Assembly: GCA_035041965.1 (NCBI GenBank) | Contig: JAPYMA010000312.1 | Location: forward strand, 1-64,000 | Direction of reading: 5' to 3' | Origin: Anisakis pegreffii | Taxonomy: Eukaryota; Nematoda; Chromadorea; Rhabditida; Anisakidae | DNA: 64,000 nt | In this document: positions 33,348-46,276 of the stretch, piece by piece | Position numbering within the stretch: position 1 is the stretch's first letter | How the letters are laid out: each line of letters begins with the position of its first letter | Position numbers and translations under genes: made by a program | Notes under the pieces: model-generated | Database searches by the model: none | Seen by the model: the letters and a program-made list of their open reading frames with translations, nothing else | Told to the model about the DNA's origin: nothing

Positions 33348-36300
33348 CTAAAGTATAGTGTACAACTGCTCGATGTGTCCAAGAAGTGTTTTCGAGTAGA
33401 TGTGATCCGGAAAAATCTCGAGTGCTTTCATTACCAGTGAACGGCTTTCGTTGAATTGACCCAACTGAAAACATCATTATCAGCATCTCCAAATACTCGA
33501 AATCTAGGCAGTCCAAAGCAATTCAATCAAAAAAACTACTCACAAATTTCACATATGATCAAGGCCTGTTGATCTCAGTCAGTTCCCGTTGATCTCAGCG
33601 CTTAATCCAGCATCAATCAATGATATCACTGCTGTCAATAATTCAACGGAAAAATTCTTTGACATATGTGCTTGCTAGCCATCAGACATTCAGCTGCGCA
33701 TTTTTCAGTTAAAATAATTGACTAGAGTAAAACCTGATAGGTGAGTAGTGCCAGATTGAAGTGTGGTTCGAAAAGATTTGGTCCTTTTTGAATTGCCGAC
33801 AGAAACAACGCTCGACTTTGTTCAAGTTTGCCGTCTCGCATCTGCAGAACGGCCAGATTGCAGACACTTTCGGCGTGATTCGCGTCTGCGGACATTGCCA
33901 ACCGAAAACAACGACTCGCCATCGTTGTGTCACCAGTTGCCTTCAATTGGAAAATGCCTACTGCTAACCGCCAATTTCCCTGGTGATTTCCCTAGCTCGC
34001 TCGCTAGCCCGTTTACAAACTAACAACAACAATAGCTCAAAAGAACCACTCCCTCGAAATGCTCATCTCGCAAAACGATCGCATTTAAATCCCCTGCTGT
34101 TTACGGGTTCCTAGAAATGTGATGGCTCCGCATTGAACTAATAATTTTGAAGCAGCCATATCAAATATGTCTTCTCGACAAAAGAATTCGCTATAAATCC
34201 GTTTTTCTCTTGCACCAAATCAAAATCTCTGATCACAAAACTACGACAAATAATTTTTCATCAACCAACCAAAATGACACTCGACAACGCATACTTCTCA
34301 CCTGAACATAGGACCACGATAAATTTCACGACAGGCATTTTATCTAACATGTAAATTTTTGATGATCTATGCATGACATCCGGTTCAAAAATTTCTTATT
34401 TGCCACTAATGAAGTGCGATCTTGTTTTCTTATGAACAGAGCCACTAATCTAAAGTGGTCTGAATGATTTGGATGAGTGAATCTCTGCTTTGCAGGACAA
34501 ATGTTAGTCCTCACCAATAAAATATTTCCAGTATTATACCAAGCATCAGCCACCACTTCGTCACTTGCAACCGATAGTGCACGTTCAATGCAGCATATGG
34601 ACAAGTCGAACTGTTGACAGAAGAAACAACATAAGCCGAGATTCATGAACAATTCAGCGCTGTTCACACCCATTTGTAGAATACGTCTAAAATCATCGAG
34701 ATTTGAGCGCTGGCTTCAGCGAAACAATAATCATCCATCTGTAGCTGTTTTCTTAGGTGGGATCTTAAAGATCAATATGAAAAATAATTCATAATTGTAA
34801 TCAACTGCGATTTCGAAGTACCGAAGAACAACAAGACAGCTTCTGCACTTTAATGCGTTCTTGAAATGCACGTTCGCATGAACAGCATGCGCAATTGCTA
34901 GTGGCAAAGTTATGCTTATCATTTCATATGAAAGATACAAAAGATCATCATCTGATTTATCATAAAACTACCCATTTTCTCACTTATACCATTTCACTCA
35001 ACAATGTTCCATCGAATTTTCGACAGTGCTGTTGTCATTTTATCAGCTTGCAAATTCTTCTGTAATAGGCGGCGACCAACCTATAGTAACGAAGCGCTAT
35101 TTCTGGTTGATCACTGTAGAAGTAGTTCATTGCAATGCATGCAATCGCTTCCACATTACTCGCCTCTTGCTTCAGCACTCCTTTGTATGTTTCAACACTT
35201 TTCTCCATTTCGCCTAATTGCTGCAAAACATAAAAACTTTCTGAATGTTTGAGATTCGGAAGCACCACTATTAAATTCACAGGAAAATCTATGAAACACC
35301 TTCGAATGTTCTCCAAAAATCCTGATTTTGCTGATCTTATGCTATGTGATGATAATCAAATCACCATATCTGCATACATCACGTTTGTGCAGAATCAAGT
35401 TAGGGCCCATATCGGAAAACTATCCATGTGTTTAGCAGATAACTCAGCGTCGGTTTAAATATCAGGCCAAGCCCAACTGTAACGCACCGCGATAGCTTGA
35501 TCTGACTATCAACAGCTCGTTTAGCCACACTACTCCTATTTGAAGTAGTTTTCCAACCATCCAAAAACATATTGGCTCCTTGAAGCTTTCTGATAGTGAC
35601 ACTGAGATATTATGGTGGTTAGTTACCTCTTGAACTCGAGCTAATCCAATCAGTAGGGTAACGTCGTTCTTGAATATATGAAGTCCGGCATTGTATTGCT
35701 CGATTGCCATCAGAGGTTGATCGATGCGATTATATGTCTAAACATCGTTCGAAATTTACTTTTGAATGAGTCGTCAGTAAATTCAGTCTCCAGTAGAAAC
35801 AACACAATGCATAATACGGTCACATTTCGTATTGCCTGAGACCATTTGTGAGTGTTTCAGTGAAAAAGCTTAACTTGTTCATGAACTGATGATAGTTAAT
35901 TTTAGTAAAAGCAATCAAAGGATTCCAACCTTGGCTAGGTAAGCGAAAGTTTCAACCATTTTTTGATTGTTCAACGATGACTGAAACTGCTTGATAGCAT
36001 CCGGGAACATTCCAAGCCGATAATAGCATTTCCCCAACTGATTTTTCCAATACCAATCCGAATAGTCAGCGCATTTCGTTGCGATTGCAGCGATCTGCAA
36101 TAAAGTTCGTTTAGCGAATGCTGCTCAAAAATTTATGTGATGATGATGCCTATTCGATTTTTCTGCCATAATTTGCTTAGTGAAATTTTCCGGAGTCTCT
36201 TTGGAATCTCTCAGATACCTGATGAGCAATTTTCATGTCGCCTTCATGATAGAAAACGTATTCGAATAAGAGACGATTGATGTGTGGATCACGAGCGTAC

Positions 36301-39300
36301 TTCTCGACGTTCAGTCGAGCCAAATTTATGAACTGACCATCAGCCTGTGCGACCATTGAGGCCTGAAATGATACATACGCATCTTCAACAGTCATGCACA
36401 AAGATTGTTGCTGAAGAAAAATTTTGACGTCTAAGTCCAGTCAGAATTATCAGAGAACATTTCAGTTCAATCTGCACAGTTTTTCCCTTTTTTGTCATAT
36501 TTTCATCGGGAAACGATTATCAATCAGCGAAAATAACGACGCGTCCAAGAGACGGTCCGATGGTGTGATATTTGGAATTATGAAATAACTGACATAAAAT
36601 GTCTCAATCATGACGACATTACAGTTATGACATAAGATTACATCGGTGCATAACTCACGGTTCCAAGACGCACGAATCGAGCCGAGTTTGACGATGTGGC
36701 ACGAGCCGTTTTCGAGGTTCGCGATGTACGCAGCGATTGCTCCATTGTTCCTGGACGTGAGCTGGTTTCCGGGCGCACCACACCGCTCAGTGGACGACCC
36801 GCACTTGTACGCGGTCTGAATTTCATTATTTCACTTCGTTTCGTCGCAAATTTCCACTTCTGATTCAGCATCAGTGTCGAAGTTGTTCGGTTTGCAGTGG
36901 AACTTTTCCACTTGCTTCAGAAACTCACCTGAGTTAGGTTTTTCAAGTTGGGTAACGGCTTCATCCATTTATCTGTTTTCATTCGCATGATCGAAGACAA
37001 TTGATGATAGTATGGTGACAATAGTGATATTACTCTTCGAATCTAGTTTTGACAAAAGGAATATGCATTCGGTTGGAGTTTTCTCCATCGTTTTGTTCAT
37101 CGAAAATTGGGACAAAATTTTTTGAGTCAAAAGGAGTGTTCCGAATCGATATGATTCCAAAATTGCTTACATGTGTTCGATTGTTCAAAATTGTTCATCT
37201 AGCAATAAATGTTTGTGATTGCTCCCTCTCTCATATTGTGAGCCCTTAGCAATGCGCTTTGAGTTAAGTTCATACGACTGAACACTTGTTTTTGGCCGAC
37301 ATTATTTACTCGGACTCAGTTCAAATAACGTGGGAGTTGGTTGGACTTACACAACAGATGGAATATGGAATTAGAATGGAATTAAACAAAGTGCTTATTA
37401 AATGACGCATTGAAATATGTTGTTGATTTGGAATGAACATTTTGATCTGCTGTGAACTCTAATGATACGGTGTTATTTGATGTAACAATGCGAACGAACG
37501 AGCATTTTTGAGTTGGATGACGTAAACGACAGATTCCTCTTGAATCTATCAAATGAATCAGATAAATTGATGATAATGATGATGATGTGTGTGTGATTTG
37601 TAAAAAATTCAGTGATTCCAAGCAAAATGCAACTCTTCAATTTCACTTCAGCATTCGTTTGATCAGTTGATCACCTCTGATTAATCACCAGATCCGTTCG
37701 ATAATGGGCTTGATACGGTTTGATAAATATGCTTTGAGAATGCGATTTTTTTGCTTGAATAGATTCATCGGGTTTTTATGAATACCAAAGTAATTGGGTG
37801 ATCTCAAGTGTGTGTGCGTAAGTTATGTAAGGTTATTTATTTGACGTAATTATCGCCGACATCGTCATCAACCCACTCGTTCTATCAATATGAACGCAAC
37901 AAACGTTCGCTGTTTGTTCCTTCGTTTTTATCACTGCTTCGTAACAAAACAAATCCATCATCATATCACAATTGAACATCTCGCATTTTTATTCCAAACT
38001 ATTCAGTCATTTCTTCACACTAACCACTACACTTCTCAAACCTTCTTCATGCCGAAACTACATTCTATTTGTCCCAACACAGCATTTTTGCCTATTTGTA
38101 AGTATGCAAAACCAACTGGACTATAGGCGAAACTCTTTCCCGGATCGTCCATCAAAACATGAATAATCATTACAAAATCGTAACAAACATTTATAATTTC
38201 GTAACAAACATTCATAATTTGCAGTAATTCGTTGATTGGCCATGATCCCGATAGCCAAAGCCAAAGTGTCGGTAACAAGTGAATAAGATGAACGAACATC
38301 AATTGTCTGAGTGATCATCGGATGATCACACTGTCAAATGTGAACGAAAATTTGAATCCCTCAAAGATGCGGATCATAATCGATTGAGCTTACCTGATCG
38401 CTTGGCTAGGCCCCTTTGATGAGGTGACCGGTCTCGAGAATGACGTTCCGGGACGTGCATTGATCGCTATCACGCTATCGTCTAGAAACGTTTCGGCTAC
38501 ACCTCGTTCATCGTTCTCGATTTCATCCACATAGATACCCTCTGTCATACAGGTCATCTTCAAGCCCCATGCTGCCTTCAAAAGTATCTATTTATCAACA
38601 TAACCAGCAAACATGATACTAGCAAACGTCGTGAAGTTGTGCATGGAAACTCAGAATCAAACATTTTTTCTTCAAAAAGGATTCGATGATCCTGTGTTGA
38701 AGTCAGCAGCAATCTTTGGTTTATAGCGCTACTCATACAAGTGTTTGGCTCTGTTCAGTTTAGAGTTTATTCTCTTTTTTTCCTATTCACTTTCATCGTC
38801 TCAGTCCGTCTAAAGTATCTTGCAATAAAAAGATTTCTTAAGAATTTCTCTCTAATCGCCAGTGTTGCATCATTATTACTTCAACAGTGGATGTCAAAGA
38901 GTTTTTATTTCACTCACATTGACAGACAGCAGTAAGCAACTTGATTCATCGCAAATGGATTGCAACAGCAGCAAAGGTGTGAATTGAATAGTAGTATAAA
39001 CAATGTATACATTATCACAAATCCCCTTAGATTTGTAACAAATCCCTTCAGATACAAACCAAGCAGTGTATATGCCCATGCGATACAGCATTAATCAGAC
39101 ACGTCTCATGATGTGTTGTTGAACAACTGCGCCTTCGCAGAATTTACTTCGTTGAGGATGAACCAATGCAACGACTGTTTTTCAATGGAAAATTTTTTGT
39201 GGCACAATTTTCGAGTTATTTTGGATGCAAACAGATGATTTTTGAAATATTATCGATTGTTTCCATCCAGAAAAATGGTGTTTATTACGATAGAACGTTC

Positions 39301-39957
39301 ATTCTCGCAGTCACTCACCATCACCATCTGTTTTCTACGCTTAAATTTGCTACTGTTAATTGTCATTTTCAAGTTGAACATCATCTGTTCTATGTTCCAC
39401 ACTCATTTTTGAAACATGTCACTTCAGTCATGCTAATAGCAATTATCTGCATAAGAACTTTTTGTGCAAGAAAAGCAAGAACATCTCCTGGAACGTCTAA
39501 AATTTCCAATATCTTTCTCAAGATATGCTCCCCTGATCAGTAATAAAACACGCCCTTACTGCTTATCGATCTTACATTTGATTTCAAAAAAAAGCGCCTT
39601 CATGACGAGATGAGTTTAGATTTGCAGATCATCATGCAGATCAGATCAAAACTCCCCAAAAAGTGTTGATGCTTAAGACTGTCGTCATTATCACTGATGG
39701 AGAAATCCGCATCTTTTGGATAAAACATCTCAAATTTCTATTAGCGAATCACCGACTTTTGCATGCTTTCGCGACTGGTCACACGTATTTCCTAAGAATA
39801 TCAACAGAAAATTTCATGGAAAACGCGAAATTGATAACTGGCAACTGACCTGATCGAATGGGTTTTTCTGCAGTATTTCACCGCAAACTTCGATTGCATC
39901 GTCAACCTTATTCCTCTTGTAGAGTAAAAGCGCTTTTAGCAACGGGTCTAGCTCCAT
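33348..39957 (-). CDS. bbs-8: BBS8/TTC8 homologue, BBSome TPR subunit
   Basis: Ten exons (5' to 3'): 39957-39850, 38575-38394, 36815-36659, 36362-36219, 36094-35930, 35737-35627, 35220-35081, 34686-34515, 33940-33734, 33464-33348. All phases close, giving 500 aa, close to the vertebrate TTC8 length. It co-aligns with TTC8 along its whole length: start MELDPLL, IYVDEIENDERG, the RPGT-rich linker with RPGTMEQSLRT and RFVRLGT, then TPR repeats with GKCYYRLGM, VEAIACIAMNYFYSDQPEIA, NLGLCCF, NHAESVCNLAVLQMR and EPHFNLALL, ending LYTIL. BBS8 is a core subunit of the BBSome, which moves membrane cargo in cilia with intraflagellar transport; in nematodes cilia occur only on sensory neurons. The start matches the family, although the frame is open further upstream. 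The stop codon lies inside the Merlin target duplication. Confidence 0.97.
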
Positions 39958-40031
39958 AGCGCACAACACGCTAGTGAAATACCCTATCACATGCACATTA
40001 TGCTGCCTCGGTGCAACAACTCCTGAATCTT

Positions 40032-40045
40032 CTCTCCATGGTAAC
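40032..40045 (-). promoter_or_regulatory. Candidate X-box (RFX/DAF-19 site) of bbs-8
   Basis: On the minus strand this reads GTTACC AT GGAGAG. The left half fits the X-box half-site GTHNYY perfectly and the AT centre is right; the second half (RRNAAC) has two mismatches. A second good half-site, GGTAAC on the same strand at 40049-40054, lies next to it. The site is about 75 bp upstream of the bbs-8 ATG, the usual place for X-boxes in nematode ciliary genes. It is plausible but degenerate. Confidence 0.5.
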
Positions 40046-40054
40046 GCAGTTACC

Positions 40055-41368
40055 TTCACGTCAATAATTCCTCTCAAGCTAGTGCTGTTGCGTTGTTTTC
40101 CTATCAGTCCAATGGCACGATTCATGAATAATCGCACGCATGCACACAAATAAATTTGATATGCTTGTTGAAAGCTATTAGTAACAGATGCGATGATGAT
40201 CCTTTGGTTTCGAATGAATATGGAAAACCTTGATCAAGCTTCCAATCTGAAGCAATTTTTTTTGGCAATGCAAAAGTGAAATTTCATCCGAAGGAATCGC
40301 ATTGTTTTGGTCTTCCTTCAAAAGTCGCAATTGTCAACAAATGAATATTGAACAAATAAATCGGCGAATCGGTCAGCAATTCAACAAATCGACTTCAATT
40401 TCAGTTCCTGGCTTTGTTGATTGTCTAGTTTCATAAGGATGATTTGTTCTGAGACGGATCAAAAGAATTTGAACAATTCGGACTACCTAAAAATGCCGAA
40501 AATACTTCTTGTTTGGTATCGAATTAATCAGTGATCGCATTCTAGAAGTTTTGCAAATTTTTCTGATCATCCACCAAATTACATTATGCTTTTGATAGAA
40601 CACACAGCGCAAGAATGATTTCGTTGTTTTTGACTGAGGCACACGAGAACCTCCAATTGATGCGTTTCTGTGCACCAAAACATTTGTTGTAGAAATAGTA
40701 GCGGCGCCGAAAGGTCGTGCACCACAGTTACGAATATTCCGCCGAATGTTTCAGGCCCATGTAAAAATTTTATTTGAATTTCACAATGAACGACGGACGT
40801 ACGACGCATCATACAGTAAAAGAAAATGTGATAGATAATGAATGGCAAGTTGTTTATGTAAGGCATTAAACGAATAATTAGCATTAGTATAATTAAATTA
40901 ACAGTGATTGTTGAAACAAACAGTGTGGCAGCATGTGCTTTAGAAGTGTTATGCTTATCGCTATGAGAACATAACCCATGGGTGTATCGCATATGACCGA
41001 TTATTCATTAAGCACACAACCACCATTGGCACTTTGATTAAGCCGAGAAATCTCCGCGTCAAGACTAATGTCATTGATGGTCTATGTCTTTTTTCGGAAA
41101 AAGACAAGTGTTCAGGCTAAATTTGCACGAAGTTCAGAAGGATCTAGCTGGGACGACTTCATCACGACGATATGAATTACGCATAGACTAGATTAGCATT
41201 CTAAAATTATCGATAAGAAATGATACGACAACGCAACGAAAGAAATGGGCACTGGCACAGTGGTAGTAGTCATTGTAAAGAAAGTGGTTATTGGCACATC
41301 GATTTGATCGGGCAGCAATACTCATGGTTCGTTGCTTGATGACGTTTGACTGATCACCCCAATGACAA
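40055..41368. other. unc-87 3' flank and bbs-8 upstream region
   Basis: No exon is supported. A minus-strand AATAAA (plus coordinates 40769-40774) could polyadenylate unc-87, about 600 nt past its stop. The 137-codon minus frame at 40579-40992 overlaps it and has no recognisable domain. Confidence 0.4.
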
Positions 41369-44300
41369 TTACCACATACGTCGAACATACTCTCCACGAA
41401 CGTCGCGAGGGGTTCCGAAAGCTGACATTCCGGTCTGAAACTTGCATTACTTGCACCAGTCACTGTTATCAAATTGTTATCACAATCCACTACATTAGGT
41501 AATTACTGGCTTGTTTACAATGTGATTTGATTCGAAATTGTCAACAAGTAGTAATTTCAAAGTTTAGATTGCTTGTTGAAACCTCACTGAGATCAAAACT
41601 TCACTCGTAATCTATCATAAACACTGCGATTTCATATTCGTTCAATACGTACTCAACTACAACTGAAACACATTCACACCTGATTAGCGAATTCAGTTTC
41701 TTGTCCAGACCAGAACGGTACGTCAGGTCGACGAGCCATATCCAGTGGTAGCTCCTCATGACTGTCGTCAACGAATGGTGTGTAAACCTTTAAATTGAAG
41801 TATTCGATCGCATAGACAGACATCCCACAGAATAATGTGATCATGAAAATATTTCATTCGTATATTCTTCAAGAGTTATTCTAAACTGAACACTTTTTCT
41901 AGTGCTTGATTCTGTTTCAATAGAGCATTTATTGTTGTCATTGCTATTACCTCTATTAGTGCGTAGCTAATATGAGGTGAACCAACAATATTCCTATAAA
42001 TACACTTGAAGTATTGTATATTGCTGCAGTTTATAGTGCAACTTTCTGAAGTGATCATTGTTTCTTGAAGAGGTAAGTAAGTAGTTGGTTTGAGGTGAGG
42101 ACATACCTGCCTAGGCATACCAAATCCAGTTTTACCGGACTGAGAATCGAGGAAGTTGACACCCATCTGGTAGGGAATCATGCCTTGTGAGCGCTGCTCT
42201 TGTGCTTGCATATTCGTTACCGTATTATTTCTGAACGCACCAAAGCCTGTCATGCCCGCCTGGGATGCACCTGCAAAAAGTTTTTCGTGACTTTCACAGC
42301 GTTTTAGTGGAAAATGAAGTGTCCATGATCAATTGTTGGTGACTGAGGATATGGATGAAATATGTATAGTATCGGAGGATTGAAGCATGAGCACATGCAA
42401 CACAATTTGACACTGAGTAATCGAAAAGCGTCAAAAACTGAAATGAAGCAACGAGATAATGAGTTCCACAAATAATATCGAAATGATTTCAATTTTGCTG
42501 CTATCAGCACTAGTAAATAACGTTACGAATAAGTTTTTCGTGAATTCAGAATAGCGAACAACTAATTGAACATTTCGCTCGTCAAACTACAGGTAATTTA
42601 TGACTGATAAGGGTGTGAATAAACACACAGACAAATCATCAAAAACGATTTGAGAGTCCTTATGAAAACACGTTCGATCATCTCAATCAATCACTGAATA
42701 TTTCAGGCAGGATTTTCTCTCGCAAACGGTTCTCGGTGATCCATCTGAGCGATAGAAAACGAACCCTCTCTCCATCCGGTGGTTTGTCGTGATGTGACAG
42801 ATTCATCGTGAGGCATCTCCCCTCTTTGTTCATCTTTGTATTTGGTGATATTGTGACGTGGCATACCGAAACCGGTCATTCCGGATTGATTTGCGAATCG
42901 GTTAGTGCCCATTTGAAGATGGATGAAACCCTGACTCTCACGATCTTGTTCCACCGTCTTTCTCACTGCAACCATCGACAAATTTCAGATTATTAAGGCA
43001 ATTTTTGAAAGAAGAAGAAGAAATCACAAATAGATAAAGTGTTGATTCGTTATCAATCCACGGAATTTTTCTGATAATTTTGAATGCCTTCTGAATTAGC
43101 GCGTTGATGACAAAACTTTGCAAAGATATCTAAAAACCTGAGCTTCATCATTCAGTCAACTTTATTGGCTAATGCAAAACGAATTTGATCTATTGCTAGT
43201 TCATTTCAGTGATCTTCACATTCGTAATCCAAATCACCGACTGAATCGAGTCAGATGATTGTTCCAAGGTGATTCTTTGGCAAGACTTTCAGTTCTCTTA
43301 TTTGTTGAGAATTACGCTTCCGTAAAGTGCTTCCGATATTCGTTCAGTTATGAATTCCACTAAAATATTCTTCTTTATCTGCTCAAATTAGCTTAAGTTT
43401 CTTCGTTAATTAAAAATTTCCTGAAATACTCTACTCTAAAACGGTCTTCTTTAGTTGGACCGTAGAAACATTGGTGAGAATCCATTATAGAAATTCTTCG
43501 TGCGAGATAAGGTTGAGTGCAGATGATCGACGCTACTGATCAATGTGTATCTGAGAAACGCAACACTCACCATCCACAATCCTGGGCATTCCCATACCGG
43601 TCATACCGGCTTGTGATGCGAGTTTATTTGTACCAGACTGGAGCGGTACAATGCCGTCTGTGGCACGTGCCTTCTCCTCTGAAACCTCACTCGCACCACC
43701 GGTACCTTTCGTTAGGTAGTTGACATCTCGAGGACGACCGAATCCTGCAAGTGGTCATCTCATTTGGATGATAAACGGTGAACAAGTGTTGTTTGACAAT
43801 GGAAGAATGCCTAGAGAGAGGAATTGTCAGTCTTCGTCATTTCACATTTGATTTTTTCCAAATTTTCCACCGGTCAATTTTCCAACATTTGACTGCAATC
43901 AAATTATCACTGAGATTTGTTCAGGTGTACACGTGCGTCAGTCGTGAACAATAAACAATCATTTAATGTTTTACAGTTGATGAGGTGAAACAAAGCCATC
44001 AATACTGTATCGGTTGCAAACACGCAGCGATAGAATAACTGAGCAGCTAAAACAACTGGATGTGTGCATCACCTCTGATTATTTGGCTCCTCGAATCTAA
44101 TCGGTGCTAAGGGAGTTTTTGTACACGATGTTATTAATTTACAGTTATAATGGCTCATAAGTGATGAAGCGTTTCGTGAAATTCCCTTCGTTTTCAGTTT
44201 AACTAAGCAATCTGGGCAATGCTGCTCAAGTCTCGAACTGGTTTCGATGCGATACCTATCGAAAAGTTTTCTCATCGAAACGTTTCCATTACCTGTTTGT

Positions 44301-46169
44301 CCTTTTTGAGACGCGAACTTGTTTGTTCCGGACTGTAGCCATGTGGACGCTTTAAGCTTTTTGATCTTCTCCTCATCAGTGATTTCAGCCAAATTTTGTG
44401 ATTTTACTTTATCAATGACATCTCGAGGAACACCAAATCCTGGAAATTTTATCGCTTCATTTGTGAGCAATCGCTTAGCTTCAATTGATTCCTTGGGGGA
44501 AGCAGCTTAAACTTATGGTGCTTATTGTAAAGCGAACACTACAATTGGTCGAATCATCACTTCATTTGATCTAAATTCGACTGAATCTGTTGTATATGTG
44601 ATGAAATAACTGCAATTCGATAGACAATCAGTAACACTTGCGAAATGCAACAGCATTTAGATACACGAGCAAGTGCCGTTCGGAAACGGTATCTCTTAGC
44701 TGGAAGTACTAAGAATGCACGTAACATGCAGCATATCAATAACATGAAATTGTCAATGTTCAATTCTTTGACTGATTAATTACCGATTACAACGACTCTT
44801 TCATAGAATTACCGATGATGTTTACAAATTGACCAAGTTTCGTCTTTACAGATTGACTGAGCAACTAAGAGATGTTCTACGTTCGTTTCGGACTCGATAC
44901 GACTAAAATGCTCAGTAACCATTCAAATTGCATCGAAGAATTTAGAGGTGTTATGGGGCATCAACACATTGATGAAAGCAGCGATACTTTTGGAATCATC
45001 ACTGTTAGTTTCTTGAATTGAAATATTCTCAGTTATAACGCCATTTCAATAGTTCACGAATATTACACCGGTTTATGTGCGACAACATATGTTGAAAACA
45101 TGCAAAAATTTTGAATTCGTTGAAATTTATTACTGAAGTAATTACCAAAGCTTTTTTATTTGGTAAGCAATCAATGATCAATGTTGGATTGTATCATTCA
45201 AAGCGAGATAATATGAAATATTCAATTTAGTTCATTTTGGGGGGATTAGTTGCCTTTTTGTGAATGATCTGATCGCTGTGATTCTCAGATCAGTTTACTG
45301 AATATTGAATTGTAGCGCACTCGAAACTCTTCGTAAGCATTTTTGCGATACGTTCTTACCGGTCATTCCTCGTTGAGATGCGTATTTGTTGGAGCCAGCC
45401 TGGATGGGGATAATGCCCTCTGAACGCATCAACTTGTTCTTGTCATGCTTCGATGGCTTGCCAGCTGAGTACTGAGCAGCACGACGAAGTACCGATTTCG
45501 GTTGCTCGGGAAGTCCGTACGTACGACCGGGTGTCGGACTCTTGATGCCAACTGGTGGCGGCGCTTTCTTTGGTTCGTTTTCGCTTTCTTCATTCTTCAA
45601 AAAATCATTTCATTCGCTCAACTCATTACTGGTCGTGATCATAGAATCGAAATAATGATTCATTAATCAAAATGGATCATGAGAATAACAAATGAAGTGA
45701 TTTTCTGAGTTAGTGACAATAGATTATAATATTCAACAGAGTATTATCACTGAACTGAAATCGAAATTCAATAGAACTGAAATATTTTCAAAAATTCTTT
45801 AGAAAAGCTCTGAGATGGTAAATTATCGCATCGAATGGAATACAGAATCAATCAAATTGCAAATATGAATAACGATTTCACTCTAATTCACCAAAACAAT
45901 CATCAAAACAATTCATAATCAAACGCTAACGGAATAACTTGAATTACCCTAACAAAACATAACAAATCCTATTTGAGATAATAATCAATCGAATTCTGTA
46001 AATCGCAACGAATCACTTCCATTTGTGAGCTGCTACTGCTGCTGCTATCAGATGAAATCTTGATAAGCCCAAAATATCATAAGTGAAATTAGGTATTATT
46101 GTACGAAAATGATATGAAAATCACCTGTTCCTCGCCTTCTTCAATTTGATTTTCCTCGGTATCCGACAT
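41369..46169 (-). CDS. unc-87: UNC-87 homologue, seven calponin-like (CLIK) repeats
   Basis: Eight exons: 46169-46125, 45594-45360, 44439-44293, 43744-43571, 42965-42765, 42270-42107, 41787-41680, 41434-41369. Phases close throughout, giving 379 aa, about the size of the short nematode UNC-87. After an acidic start (MSDTEENQIEEGEEQ) and a Pro/Lys-rich stretch there are seven CLIK repeats, for example IQAGSNKYASQRGMTGFG, LQSGTNKFASQKGQTGFG, LQSGTNKLASQAGMTGMG, LQMGTNRFANQSGMTGFG, a short one (GWREGASQAGMTGFG), YQMGVNFLDSQSGKTGFG and a last one ending TGMSAFGTPRDV. There is no calponin-homology domain, as in UNC-87. The family binds and bundles actin and maintains body-wall muscle thin filaments. 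The end is slightly uncertain: a GTATGT donor sits 11 nt before the stop, so one more small exon could follow. Confidence 0.96.
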
Positions 46170-46266
46170 GGTGCTGCTCTCAGTGGATCTCGTTAAGCTC
46201 GTCTGCGGTTCTCCACCTTGAGCACATCTATAGCGCCAAGCTTAAAGGGTCGGCACGCCCACCCCA

Positions 46267-46276
46267 CTATTTTTAG
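46267..46276 (-). promoter_or_regulatory. MEF2-like / TATA-like element upstream of unc-87
   Basis: CTAAAAATAG on the minus strand is an exact match to the MEF2 consensus CTA(A/T)4TAG and lies about 100 bp upstream of the unc-87 ATG. The same AT-rich core could act as a TATA element instead. Confidence 0.4.

Noticed and set aside
33346..33353. Idea that the Merlin insertion disrupts bbs-8
   Set aside because: The coding sequence and stop codon are complete on the gene side of the element; only the 3' UTR is replaced.
33348..46169. bbs-8 and unc-87 as an operon
   Set aside because: Same strand, but 1.4 kb apart, with a separate candidate promoter element before bbs-8.
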